Source: Rhodocyclaceae bacterium
GTDB taxonomy: Bacteria > Pseudomonadota > Gammaproteobacteria > Burkholderiales > Rhodocyclaceae
Reading direction: 5' to 3'
Assembly: GCA_011391215.1 (NCBI GenBank)
Contig: JAABQX010000018.1
Coordinates: 1-34,878 of the forward strand
DNA: 34,878 nt
Within the stretch, counting starts at the first letter, position 1; the number at the start of each line of letters is the position of its first letter. Shown here piece by piece: positions 16,263-26,100 of this stretch. The notes below the pieces were generated by a model that saw only the letters and a list, made by a program, of their open reading frames with translations, made no database searches and had not been told where the DNA came from. A program made the position numbers and the translations under genes.

Positions 16263-16922
16263 TTATGCTGGGTTAATTATGGTTTTCTTGGCGCGCTGTA
16301 CCAGTGTTGTTGCTTCGGCAACTGATAGCCATTTCCACGGTAACGGGATCAACCCCGGCACCTGTTTCTTGTAATCCCGGTAGGCCGCGCCGAAATGGGC
16401 TGCCAGCTTGCGCTCTTCGAGCCATGCACCGACGATCAGATAGAGCGTGATCGCGCCAGCTGATATCAGCAGCGGCGCGTCCATGTCGCGCGTCCATAGC
16501 AGTACGAGACCAAGCGCATACCAGGGGTGACGCACGAAGCGGTGCAACGGTGAAATGCGGAATCCTTCGTGCTCGACGACGTCCTGGCGTTTTTCGCGCC
16601 ACGGCCGTGTGCCGAGAAATTCGCCCATGTCGTAGCTGCCGGTGGAGAACCAGAACCCCGCCAGTGCCAGCAGCGCGAGGCCGTTCGCGACCCACGCCGC
16701 AAGCCCCGTCCAGCGCCACAGCCAATCCCCCGGAAGCGCATAGGTTGCCCAGACAAGTGGCAAGAGCAGGGCAAGCGCGAGGGCATTGAAGGCCAGCCGG
16801 TAATATGGCGCAAAGTCCGGCCACCGTCGTGTCAGCCAGGTTTTTACCGCCAGCGCGGCGAGCAGTGAATGCAGCACGGCGTAAGCCAGCCAGCCGAGGG
16901 CAAGCCAAAGTAGGGGATTCAT
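16263..16922 (-). CDS. membrane methyltransferase-like protein (NnrU/isoprenylcysteine methyltransferase type)
   Basis: I placed the start at 16922, with a GGAGA site 8 bases ahead, giving 219 residues; an in-frame ATG at 16976 lies in the promoter region of the divergent gene. The protein has five to six hydrophobic segments. The C-terminal half has the pattern of isoprenylcysteine-carboxyl/phospholipid methyltransferases: SPLHRFVRHPWYALGLVLLW, where R-HP-Y forms part of the S-adenosylmethionine pocket, then GAWLEERKLAAHFGAAYRDY and KKQVPGLIPLPWK. It probably methylates a membrane-associated substrate, which is unknown. It is divergent from the spermidine-synthase-like gene with about 90 bases between. 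Confidence 0.75.
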   Translation of the reverse strand: MNPLLWLALGWLAYAVLHSLLAALAVKTWLTRRWPDFAPYYRLAFNALALALLLPLVWATYALPGDWLWRWTGLAAWVANGLALLALAGFWFSTGSYDMGEFLGTRPWREKRQDVVEHEGFRISPLHRFVRHPWYALGLVLLWTRDMDAPLLISAGAITLYLIVGAWLEERKLAAHFGAAYRDYKKQVPGLIPLPWKWLSVAEATTLVQRAKKTIINPA

Positions 16923-17011
16923 GGCGCCATTCTCCGGAAGAATGGGCAGCAAGTACATATGTCCATATATGCCCATAAGAGATCAATCTGCTTCACCGTT
17001 AGGGTTTATGT

Positions 17012-19087
17012 ATGATCCGCGCAAAATCCAAAGACAACCCACCCCCGCACATGCCGCTCATCTTCCCCAAACTGGTTTTCGCCGGCACCATTTTCGCCAG
17101 CGCCTTTTCGCTGTTTCTGGTTCAGCCGCTGATCGCCAAGCAAATCCTCCCCTGGTTCGGTGGTACGGCGGCGGTGTGGGCGATCTGCATGGTGTTTTTC
17201 CAGGTGACCCTGCTGGCCGGTTACGCTTATTCCGACTGGTTGTCGCGCCGCCTGGTGCCGCGTCGCCAGGTCGTGGTCCATGTGTCCTTGCTGGCGGCCA
17301 GCCTGCTGTTCCTGCCGATCGTCGCGAATGCGCACTGGAAGCCGACCGGCGCCGAAGACCCGACCCTGCTGATCCTCGGCCTGCTGCTGGCGACTATCGG
17401 CCTGCCCTATTTTCTGCTCTCGACTACCGGCCCGTTGGTGCAGTCCTGGGTGGCGCGTGCCCAGTTGGGGACGCATGTCTATCGCTATTTTTCCTTGTCC
17501 AATATGGCGTCCCTGATCGCCTTGATCAGCTACCCGTTCCTCATCGAAACCCGCACTGCATTGCTCGGCCAGGCCTATGGCTGGTCCATCGCCTATGCAG
17601 TATTTACGGTGCTTTGCGCGGCTTCCGGCGTGTATTTCCTGCGCCATGTCCAGGCGCTGCCGGCCCCGACGCACAAAAAGATGCATGCTCCCGAAGGCGA
17701 CTGGGATCCCGCCTGGCGCGATTACCTGTTCTGGCTGCTGCCGGCCGCTGCGGCTTCCTGGTTGCTCCTCGCCATCACCAACCACATCACCCAGAACGTC
17801 GCCTCCATCCCCTTCCTGTGGTTGCTGCCACTGACTCTCTATCTGCTGACTTTCGTGTTGTGCTTCGAGAGTGACCGCTGGTATCGCCGCGCCTTTTTCG
17901 TGCCGGCCGGCGCCATTCTGCTCGCCGTGTGCGCCTACGGCTTGCAGGATAGTGATATCGGTATCAGTGTCAAAGTGGCCATTCCCCTGTATTCGGCCGG
18001 CCTGTTTGTTTTCTGCATGTTCCTGCATGGCGAACTCGCCCGATTGCGTCCCGCCACCCGCCATCTGACGCGCTTCTACCTGATGGTCTCGGTGGGCGGC
18101 GCCTTCGGCGGCATCGTTGTCGGCCTGATCGCGCCGCGCATCTTCCCGGCCTATTACGAACTCGGCATCGGCTTTGCCCTGACCGCCGTGCTCGCCGCCG
18201 TCATGTTCCGCCGCAACCGGCCGGTGATGCTGGTCGCGGTGGCACTGGCGGCGGCCTGCGGCTATTTCCTTTATGCGCAAATCAGCGACGACCTCAGTAA
18301 CGCGCGACGCATGGAACGGAGTTTCTACGGCACGCTCTACACGATGGATAGCGTCGATAAAGAACTCGACGACCAGGTGCGCCAGCTTTATCACGGCTCC
18401 ATCAAGCACGGCGAGCAATACCTGTCGCCGGCGCGGCGTCGCGAGCCGACGGCGTATTACGGCCGCAGCGCCGGCGTCGGCCTGGCCATCGCCAACACCC
18501 CGGCCCAAAACAAGAAAGTCGGCATGATCGGTTTAGGTGCCGGCACCCTGGCAGCCTACGGTCAACCCGGCGATGTCTATCGCATGTACGAGATCAACCC
18601 GCAGGTGATCGAACTGGCGCAAAGCGAGTTCACCTTCATGGCCGACAGCCCCGCCACCATCGATAACGTGCTCGGCGACGCCCGCCTATCCATGGAGCGC
18701 GAAGCTCCGCAGAACTTCGACGTACTGGCCGTCGATGCTTTTTCCGGTGACTCGGTTCCCGTGCACCTGATCACCGCCGAAGCGATGGATGTGTATCTGC
18801 GCCACATGAAACCCGATGGCATCATCGCCTTCCATGTCACCAACCGCTTCCTCTGGATGCCGCCGGTAGTCGAGAATATCGCCAAGGCCAGGGGCCTGCA
18901 TGTGGCGCTGATCCACGACGAGAACGACAACCCGCTACTGCGCAACACTGACTGGGTGCTCGTTGCCCGCAACCCCGCCGTATTGGCGCAGCAAGCCATT
19001 GCCAGCCGCAGCGCGCCGATCCGCGGCATTCCCGGGCTGGGCGTGTGGACGGATGACTTCAATAATCTCTTTGATGTGCTGAAGTGA
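17012..19087 (+). CDS. membrane-fused spermidine synthase-like protein
   Basis: The 691-residue protein has an N-terminal membrane half (about residues 20-440) with roughly 11 hydrophobic segments, beginning KLVFAGTIFASAFSLFLVQP and LIAKQILPWFGG, the usual opening of fused spermidine-synthase transporters. The C-terminal half (about 490-690) is a spermidine-synthase-like Rossmann domain: VGMIGLGAGTLAAYG (S-adenosylmethionine loop), YRMYEINPQVIELA, FDVLAVDAFSGDSVPVHL (catalytic-type Asp region). Aminopropyl transfer is the family's reaction but has been shown for few membrane-fused members. The start at 17012 is in-frame with a second ATG at 17051; a weak site precedes the first. It is followed after 3 bases by repeat copy 4. 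Confidence 0.82.
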   Translation: MIRAKSKDNPPPHMPLIFPKLVFAGTIFASAFSLFLVQPLIAKQILPWFGGTAAVWAICMVFFQVTLLAGYAYSDWLSRRLVPRRQVVVHVSLLAASLLFLPIVANAHWKPTGAEDPTLLILGLLLATIGLPYFLLSTTGPLVQSWVARAQLGTHVYRYFSLSNMASLIALISYPFLIETRTALLGQAYGWSIAYAVFTVLCAASGVYFLRHVQALPAPTHKKMHAPEGDWDPAWRDYLFWLLPAAAASWLLLAITNHITQNVASIPFLWLLPLTLYLLTFVLCFESDRWYRRAFFVPAGAILLAVCAYGLQDSDIGISVKVAIPLYSAGLFVFCMFLHGELARLRPATRHLTRFYLMVSVGGAFGGIVVGLIAPRIFPAYYELGIGFALTAVLAAVMFRRNRPVMLVAVALAAACGYFLYAQISDDLSNARRMERSFYGTLYTMDSVDKELDDQVRQLYHGSIKHGEQYLSPARRREPTAYYGRSAGVGLAIANTPAQNKKVGMIGLGAGTLAAYGQPGDVYRMYEINPQVIELAQSEFTFMADSPATIDNVLGDARLSMEREAPQNFDVLAVDAFSGDSVPVHLITAEAMDVYLRHMKPDGIIAFHVTNRFLWMPPVVENIAKARGLHVALIHDENDNPLLRNTDWVLVARNPAVLAQQAIASRSAPIRGIPGLGVWTDDFNNLFDVLK

Positions 19088-19090
19088 GCT

Positions 19091-19113
19091 GCCGTCCCGC
19101 CAGTGCCGATTTT
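19091..19113 (-). repeat. dispersed 23-bp repeat, copy 4
   Basis: Minus strand AAAA then TCGGCACTGGCGGGACGGC, the most divergent copy (G to A after the A-run and one base in the core). It starts 3 bases after the stop of the spermidine-synthase-like gene and ends touching the argJ stop codon, filling the space between the convergent genes. Confidence 0.85.
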
Positions 19114-20351
19114 CAGCTACGGTAATCGGCGTTGATCTTCACGTAGTCGTAGCTGAAGTCGCAAGTCCAGACGTTGGCTGACTGGCTGCCGCGGCCGAGG
19201 TCGACGCGAACCCTGATTTCGGCGGGCTTCATTGCGGCGGCGCCGTCTTCTTCGCGATAGCTGGCGGCGCGGCCGCCATTTTCTGCGACCAAGGTATCGC
19301 CGAGCCAGACCTTCACCTTGGTGTCGTCGAGATCGGCGAGACCGGGATCGTTATTCCAGGCATAGCCGATGGCGGCGAGGATGCGGCCGAGGTTGGGGTC
19401 GGAGGCGAAGAAGGCGGTCTTCACCAGCGGCGAGTGGCCGATGGCGTAGCCGACGGCCTTGCATTCGGCAACGCTACGGCCGCCTGCCACGGCGATCTCG
19501 ATGTATTTGGTGGCACCTTCGCCGTCGCGCACGATGGCTTGGGCGAGTTCGCGTGCCACGGCGATCACGGACTGCTTGAATTCATCCCAGCCCGGTGCGG
19601 TGATCGATTCGAATTTCGCTGTGCCCTGGCCGGTGGCGATGAGGATGAAGGAGTCGTTGGTCGACGTGTCGCCGTCGATGGTGATGCAGTTGAAGGATTC
19701 GTCGGCGGCTTCCTTGACCAGGCGTTCCAGCATCGGCTGGCTGATGGCGGCGTCGGTGGCCATGAAGCCGAGCATGGTGGCCATGTTCGGGCGGATCATG
19801 CCAGCGCCTTTCGCCATGCCAGTGATGGTCGCCGCCGTCCCGCCAGCGCCGACTTTTCGGGAGGCAGCCTTGGCGACGGTGTCGGTGGTCATGATGGCGT
19901 GCGCGGCGTCGTGCCAGCCGTCGGCTTTCAATGCGGACAATGCGGCGGGCAGGCCGGCCTTGAGGCGTTCGACCGGCAGCGGTTCGAGGATCACGCCGGT
20001 GGAGAAGGGCAGCACCTGATCGGCGCGCAGATCCATCAACTTGGCGAGGGCGGCGCAGGACTGGCGCGCGGCGTCCAAGCCGGGTTCGCCGGTCCCGGCG
20101 TTGGCAATGCCGGTGTTGATGACAAGGGCGCGAATACCTTCCTGCTGCAAATGTTCGCGGCAGACATGGACGGGCGCGGCGCAAAATCGATTCTTGGTGA
20201 ACACGCCGGCGACGCGGCTGCCGGGGGCGAGTTCGATCAGGGTGAGATCGCGGCGGTTGAGCTTGCGGATGCCGGCTTCGGCGACGCCGAGGCGCACGCC
20301 GGCGACGGGAAAGAGTTGGTCGGCAGCAGGGGTGGCGTAATTGACGGGCAT
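19113..20351 (-). CDS. argJ: bifunctional glutamate N-acetyltransferase / amino-acid acetyltransferase
   Basis: The 412-residue ArgJ makes N-acetylglutamate and recycles the acetyl group from N-acetylornithine in arginine synthesis. Hallmarks: [37 protein letters not shown], and [16 protein letters not shown], which contains the autocleavage site before Thr192. It should be processed into alpha and beta chains. The ATG has a GGAGAG site 9 bases ahead. It lies 6 bases after glnE and is probably co-transcribed with it. Odd: residues 166-173 (KVGAGGTA), in a segment before the catalytic region that is variable in the family, are encoded exactly by a copy of the dispersed repeat. Confidence 0.96.
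   Translation of the reverse strand: MPVNYATPAADQLFPVAGVRLGVAEAGIRKLNRRDLTLIELAPGSRVAGVFTKNRFCAAPVHVCREHLQQEGIRALVINTGIANAGTGEPGLDAARQSCAALAKLMDLRADQVLPFSTGVILEPLPVERLKAGLPAALSALKADGWHDAAHAIMTTDTVAKAASRKVGAGGTAATITGMAKGAGMIRPNMATMLGFMATDAAISQPMLERLVKEAADESFNCITIDGDTSTNDSFILIATGQGTAKFESITAPGWDEFKQSVIAVARELAQAIVRDGEGATKYIEIAVAGGRSVAECKAVGYAIGHSPLVKTAFFASDPNLGRILAAIGYAWNNDPGLADLDDTKVKVWLGDTLVAENGGRAASYREEDGAAAMKPAEIRVRVDLGRGSQSANVWTCDFSYDYVKINADYRS
19834..19857 (-). repeat. dispersed 23-bp repeat, copy 5, inside argJ
   Basis: Minus strand four A, G, then the exact core TCGGCGCTGGCGGGACGGC. It is in frame with argJ and encodes residues 166-173 (KVGAGGTA). It is identical to the intergenic copies 1 and 7, despite lying in coding sequence. 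Confidence 0.9.
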
Positions 20352-20357
20352 TTGAAT

Positions 20358-23051
20358 TTACTCTCCGAAGACATGTGACCAGAGTTGGCGCACTGCGGCG
20401 ATGCGCTGTGCGTGGGGCGCCGCTTCGATGCGGCTGTCGAGGTTGTTGAGGCGGCGCTGATGCTGCAGACGACGGTACTCGCGGTAGGCGTCGCGCACTT
20501 CCTCGGCGAGAGCAGCGGGGATCAGCCCGCATTCGGCGGCGATGCGCAGCAGCGCGATGTTGCCGAGGTTACCGTTGAGTTCGGGGTGATCGCAGGCATG
20601 GGCGAGGATCAAATATTGCACGGCGAACTCGACATCGATGATGCCGCCGAAATCCTGCTTGAGATCAAATATGTCGTCATTGCCCCGGGAGGACAGACTG
20701 TCGAACATCTTCTGCCGCATCGCCTTCACTTCCTCACGCAGTTTCGCGCGGTCGCGCCGCTGGCAGAGAATTTCGCTGCGCGTCTGCTCGAAGGCGGCGC
20801 CGATGGCCGGATCGCCGGCGACGAAGCGCGCCCGCGTCAGCGCCTGGTGCTCCCACAGCCAGGCGGACTCGAGCTGATATTTGCGGAAGGCCGCGACGGA
20901 GGAAACCACCAGACCGGCATCGCCGTTCGGGCGCAGGCGCAGGTCGGTTTCGAAGAGGATGCCGGCGGAGGTGCGCGAGGACATCCAGGTATTGAGACGC
21001 GTACCGAGTTTTGCATAGACCTCGGCGGCCTCGGGCGCGGGGTCGTCGAATAGATAAACGAGGTCGAGGTCGGAAGCGTAGCCGAGCTCCTTGCCGCCGA
21101 GCTTGCCGTAGCCGATGACGGCGAACGCCGGAGTGTCCCGATGCTTTTTCAGCAACTTGCGCCAGGCCAGCACGATGGTGCGGTCGACCAGGATGTCGGC
21201 GAGTGCCGAGAGATGGTCGGAGAGAATTTCCAGCCGCAGCAGGCCGGAAACATCCTGGCTGACGAGGCGGAACACCTGGGCGTGGTGCGCCTCGCGCAGG
21301 GCGTCCATCTGCCGTTCGGTATCCGGTTCCAGTTCGTCGGTCTGCTCGATGAGTTGCTGGCGGAAAGCGCTCCAGTCCGGCGCCATTTCCAGCAGGCGCG
21401 GATCGAGCAGTTCGTCGAGCAGGATCGGGTGGTGCAGCAGGTAATCCGCCGCCCAGGACGAGGCGCTGGCGATGCGCGCCACCTGTTCGAGGCTTTGCGG
21501 ATATTGATGCAGCAGGGCGAGGTAGGCAGAGCGGCGGCCGATGGCTTCGAGCAGGTCGAGCAGGCGCGACAAGGTTTCGTCGCGGTTGGGTGTCGCCGCA
21601 GCGGCCTGAATGGCACGTGGCACCAGCGCATCGAAGCGGCTTTTCGCATGGTCGCTCATTTGCAGGTAGCGACCGCCGGTGCGGATGGCAGCGAGACGGG
21701 CGCACAGTGCTGCCGTCTCGCCAAAGCCGAGTTTTTCCAACTCGGTGGCCTGGCCGTCGGATTGCGTCCATACCGTATCGAGATGATGATTCTGCTCGTT
21801 CGGATCGGCAAACACGGCTTCGAAATGGCGCGCGACGGTCTGGCGATGATCGTCCAATTCCATCAGCAGGCTTTCATAGTTGGCGAAACCCATGGCCGCG
21901 GCGATGCGCGCCTGGTCCTGCGGATTTTCCGGCAGGGCATGGGTCTGCGCATCGTCGAGATATTGCAGGCGATGTTCGAGGCGGCGCAGGAAACGATAGG
22001 CGGACGAGAGTTCGACGACCGCGTCGAGTTCGAGCTGGTTGCGATCAACGAGCAGTTTCAAGACCTCCAGCGTCGGCTTGACCTGCAGGCTGCGGTCGCG
22101 ACCGCCGCGAATCAGCTGGAAGACCTGGGCGATGAACTCGATTTCGCGGATGCCGCCGGGGCCGAGCTTGACGTTGTTCGCCATGTCCTTCTTCGCGACT
22201 TCGCGGCGGATCTGCGCATGCAGGTCGCGCATGGCATTGATGGTGCCGAAATCGAGGTATTTGCGGAAAACGAAGGGGCGGCGGATGGCCTCCAGATCGT
22301 CCCAGTGTTTTCCGGCGCAGTTGGGTGCAATGGGGCGCGCCTTGATCCAGGCATAACGTTCCCATTCGCGGCCCTGGGTGATAAAGTAGTTTTCCAGCAT
22401 CTGGAAGGAGCAGACCAATGGCCCGGAATCGCCATTCGGCCGCAAGCGCATGTCGACGCGGAACACCTGGCCGTCCCCGGTGACTTCGGCGATGGCGCTG
22501 ATCAGCGCCTTGCCGACGCGGGCAAAGAACTCGAAGTTCGAGATGGAGCGCGGCCCTGCCGTGTCGCCATCTTCGGGGTAAACGAAAATCAGGTCGATAT
22601 CGGAAGAGACATTGAGCTCGCGGCCGCCCAGTTTGCCCATGCCAATGACGATCAGCCGCTGACGCCCTCCCTTGGCGTTTTGTGGCTCACCGTAACGGGC
22701 GACGAGGGCGGCCTCGCTGATGTCCAGCGCCGCGCTGACGGCGGCCTCGGCGACCAGCGTCATGCTTTCGACGACCTCGGCCAGTTCGGCGCGACCGTCC
22801 AGATCGCGGCTGGCGATACGCGCCATCGCCTGTTGCTTGAGGCGGCGCAGCGCAGGTTTCAGTGTGTCCTCGGTGAGTGATTCCGGCTGCAGCCAGGCAT
22901 TCAGCTGGGCGGCATCGAGGGCAGGTCTGTCAGGGCTGAATTCGGCAGCCAGTGCTGGCTGTGCATGCACCAGGCGCGCCAGATAGCGCGAGAAATCGGC
23001 AGGGGAGCTTTGCGATGGGTGCGGGGAAGGGTTCGGGGTCGGCTGAGTCAT
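20358..23051 (-). CDS. glnE: bifunctional glutamine-synthetase adenylyltransferase/deadenylase
   Basis: The 897-residue protein has two nucleotidyltransferase domains: N-terminal GKLGGRELNVSSDIDLIFVY (Asp151/Asp153, the deadenylating half) and C-terminal GKLGGKELGYASDLDLVYLF (Asp661/Asp663, the adenylating half). Between them is the PII-responsive helical region. It adds or removes AMP on glutamine synthetase in response to PII and glutamine, so it controls nitrogen assimilation. Length fits the family (about 900-950). No clear ribosome site precedes the ATG. It is divergent from yhdP, with 82 bases between the proposed starts. Confidence 0.96.
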   Translation of the reverse strand: MTQPTPNPSPHPSQSSPADFSRYLARLVHAQPALAAEFSPDRPALDAAQLNAWLQPESLTEDTLKPALRRLKQQAMARIASRDLDGRAELAEVVESMTLVAEAAVSAALDISEAALVARYGEPQNAKGGRQRLIVIGMGKLGGRELNVSSDIDLIFVYPEDGDTAGPRSISNFEFFARVGKALISAIAEVTGDGQVFRVDMRLRPNGDSGPLVCSFQMLENYFITQGREWERYAWIKARPIAPNCAGKHWDDLEAIRRPFVFRKYLDFGTINAMRDLHAQIRREVAKKDMANNVKLGPGGIREIEFIAQVFQLIRGGRDRSLQVKPTLEVLKLLVDRNQLELDAVVELSSAYRFLRRLEHRLQYLDDAQTHALPENPQDQARIAAAMGFANYESLLMELDDHRQTVARHFEAVFADPNEQNHHLDTVWTQSDGQATELEKLGFGETAALCARLAAIRTGGRYLQMSDHAKSRFDALVPRAIQAAAATPNRDETLSRLLDLLEAIGRRSAYLALLHQYPQSLEQVARIASASSWAADYLLHHPILLDELLDPRLLEMAPDWSAFRQQLIEQTDELEPDTERQMDALREAHHAQVFRLVSQDVSGLLRLEILSDHLSALADILVDRTIVLAWRKLLKKHRDTPAFAVIGYGKLGGKELGYASDLDLVYLFDDPAPEAAEVYAKLGTRLNTWMSSRTSAGILFETDLRLRPNGDAGLVVSSVAAFRKYQLESAWLWEHQALTRARFVAGDPAIGAAFEQTRSEILCQRRDRAKLREEVKAMRQKMFDSLSSRGNDDIFDLKQDFGGIIDVEFAVQYLILAHACDHPELNGNLGNIALLRIAAECGLIPAALAEEVRDAYREYRRLQHQRRLNNLDSRIEAAPHAQRIAAVRQLWSHVFGE

Positions 23052-23133
23052 GGATTAAACTGTCTACTAGTTGGGGCTGCATTCAGAGGGCCACCGCCGT
23101 CAAACAATCGCATTGTAGCCTTCGACCGTCACG

Positions 23134-26100
23134 TTGCCCGCTTCCCTGTTAGCCCAATCTACCTCCCCCGTGCATGCCAGTCCGTTGCTGCGTGGAGTCT
23201 TTGTATGGGGTTGGCGTCTGTTGCTGGCGTGCTACTTTCTGACTGGGGCCATCATCCTCGTCGGACGTTATGTCGTCCTGCCGGAAATCGCCGGGTATCG
23301 AGACAGAATCGAACAAGAGCTTTCCGGGGCCATCGGCCTGCCAGTCAAGATCGAATCCGTTTCAGCAACCTGGCCGGGATTGCACCCGCTACTTGTCATC
23401 AATGGCCTGCACCTGCATGACCGGGAGGGGCGGCCAGCACTGTCTTTCGATCAGGTGGAGGCCGCAGTGGGCTGGTCTTCGCTCTGGCACTTCGGCTTGC
23501 GCCTGCACCGGCTCGAGATCGTCGCGCCCGCGCTCGATATTCGCCGTGACGCCGCAGGTGTCTTGTTTGTCGCCGGACTGGCGGTGCAGGGCGGAGACGA
23601 CAACGGTTTTGCCGACTGGCTGCTCGCGCAGGGGCGCATCGTCGTGCGCGATGCGCGTCTGACCTGGCATGACGAACTCCGCAGTGCGCCGGCGCTCGAA
23701 CTGCAACACCTGAATTTCGATCTGAGGAATGCCGGCCGGCACCACAGCTTCGGCCTGACTGCGATTCCGCCTGCACCAGTTGCGGAGCGGCTCGACCTGC
23801 GTGGCACGCTGGTCGGCCATGATGTGGCGGATCTGTCAGCTTGGCGCGGCGAGCTGTTTGCCGACCTGGAGCAGGCCGATATTGCCGCCTGGGCGCCCTG
23901 GCTGGATGCACCGCTGGAGTTGACGCGCGGCACAGGTGGCGTGCGTCTCTGGTTGGATTTCGAGAAACTGATGCTGACCGGATTTACCGCCGACGTGCGT
24001 CTCGCGGATGTGTCCGTCCGCCTGCAAGCAGATTTGCCGGTGCTGGAACTGAATCACCTGGCAGGCCGTCTGAGCGGCCGGCTTACCGACGAGGGTTATT
24101 CCGGTGAGATCAAGCATCTGGCCTTGCTCACTGCGGAGGGCATCGAGGTGCCGCCCACCGACGCCCGCCTGACGCTGAATACGGTCAAGTCCCGTGAAAG
24201 TGGCGAGTTTCGCGCCAACGGCCTCGACCTGGGCGCATTGGCGGCATTGGCGAGCCATCTTCCCTTGTCTGAGGACGTTCATGCACGCCTGAAAAGCTTT
24301 GCGCCGCAGGGGCGGTTGTCCGGACTCGAATTGACTTGGCGCGGCAGCGTGGATGCGCCGCAGCGCTGGCAGATAAAGGGTGCTTTCGACGGCCTGGCAT
24401 TGGCGGCCTACCATGAACTGCCGGGTTTTATGGGCTTATCGGGGAAGCTGGAAGGCGATGAGCGTGCCGGACAGGTGCATATCGACAGCCGCAACGCGCG
24501 GGCTGACTTGCCGGCGGTATTCGCTGACCCGACGCTTTCCCTCAATGACCTGAGTGCTGAAATCGGCTGGAAAACTCGCGATAAGCAGGTCGACCTGTTG
24601 TTCTCGCGCATCAGCTTCCAAAACCCGGATGCCCATGGCGAGATCAGCGGCCACTATCGTTACACCGGCCAGGGTCCTGGCGAAATCGATCTGACGGCCA
24701 AGGTGACTAACGCGGCCGGCAGTGCCGTCTGGCGCTACCTGCCGCTGGCGGTCGGCCAACAAACACGCGACTGGTTGCGCGCCAGCATTATCGGTGGTCA
24801 TTCCGACAGCACGACCCTGCGCCTCAAGGGGCCGCTGGAAAAATTTCCTTTTCGCGACAACAAGGAAGGTATTTTCCAGGTCAAGGGCACATTCCAGGGG
24901 GCAACCCTGAAATACGCGCCGGACTGGCCCGAGATCACCGCCATCGACGGTGACCTGCTGTTCGAGGGCGTGCGCATGCTGATTCGCGGTCAGCGCGGGA
25001 AGATTCTTGGGGTCGATTTGTCGGAGGTGCGCGCCGAACTTGCCGATCTGGAACTGCCAGAAGAAATCCTCACGGTGACAGGGCAGGCGAGGGGGGTAAC
25101 GCAAGGGTTTCTCGATTTCATCGAGGCGAGTCCGGTGGGGGAACTCATCGATCATTTCACCGCGACGATGAACGCGACGGGCAAGGGCGAACTTGATCTC
25201 AAACTCGTGCTGCCCTTGCGCCATATTGCCGATACCCAGGTGCAGGGGCGTTACCGGTTCGCCGAAAATCAATTGCGCGTGCTGTCCGAATTGCCGCCTT
25301 TCAGCGCCGCGCGGGGTGAATTCAACTTTACGGCTGACCGCCTGCAGGCGAAAAACCTGCGCGCCAATTTCATGGGCGCGCCGCTGACATTGGATGTCGC
25401 ATCCATCAGTGGCGGAGGGGTGCGTGTCAACGCTGCCGGGACCTTGACAACACAGGTCTTGCGGCAGGAATACGGCTGGCGTGCGCTCGAACATCTATCC
25501 GGGCAATCGCCGTGGCGTGCGACGGTGACCGTGAAGAAACATGGCGCCGGCGCCGACATCCGTTTTGATTCGACACTGGAAGGCTTGTCGTCGAGCTTGC
25601 CCGAACCTTTCAATAAATCCGCGCGCGATGCGCTGCCGCTCAGGGTGGAAAGCCACGTCGAGGCGCAGCGCAACACCTTGAAAGCGTCGCTGGGCAACAA
25701 TGTCTCTGTCAATCTTCTGGATTCCGGGACGGGCTGGCGGGGCCGGGCGGCGATCGGCACCGCAGCAAACAACTCCACTGCACCCCTGCCGGCCAACGGC
25801 GTGACGCTCGCGATTACCCAGCCGAAACTGGATGTCGATGTCTGGCGTGCCTTGCTGGCCAGCAATGGTAGTGGCAATGGTAATGGCAATAATGGCAACG
25901 GCAAGCCTGTGCCGGCTTTCCCGCTGGCCGCCGTCGACCTGAAAACCAGCGAGATGCATGTTTTGGGCCGGCGCTTCCATGATGTCCAGTTGACTGGCGC
26001 ACGCAATGATGCGCTCTGGCGCTTCGACCTGGCAAGTCGCGAGGCGCAGGGGAAAGTGACGTGGGATGGCACGGGGGCCGGGCGCGTTACCGGCCGCTTG

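Noticed and set aside
16273-16986. Alternative minus-strand frame overlapping the methyltransferase-like gene
   Set aside because: The other frame has membrane helices and the R-HP-Y methyltransferase pattern; this one does not.
17006-18508. Minus-strand open frame of 500 codons opposite the spermidine-synthase-like gene
   Set aside because: Gln/Arg/His-rich shadow text; the plus-strand gene has clear membrane segments and a synthase domain.
21141-22880. Long plus-strand open frame of 579 codons inside glnE
   Set aside because: It runs antisense to glnE, whose family motifs are unmistakable; the product lacks any recognisable domain and reflects GC-rich codon bias.
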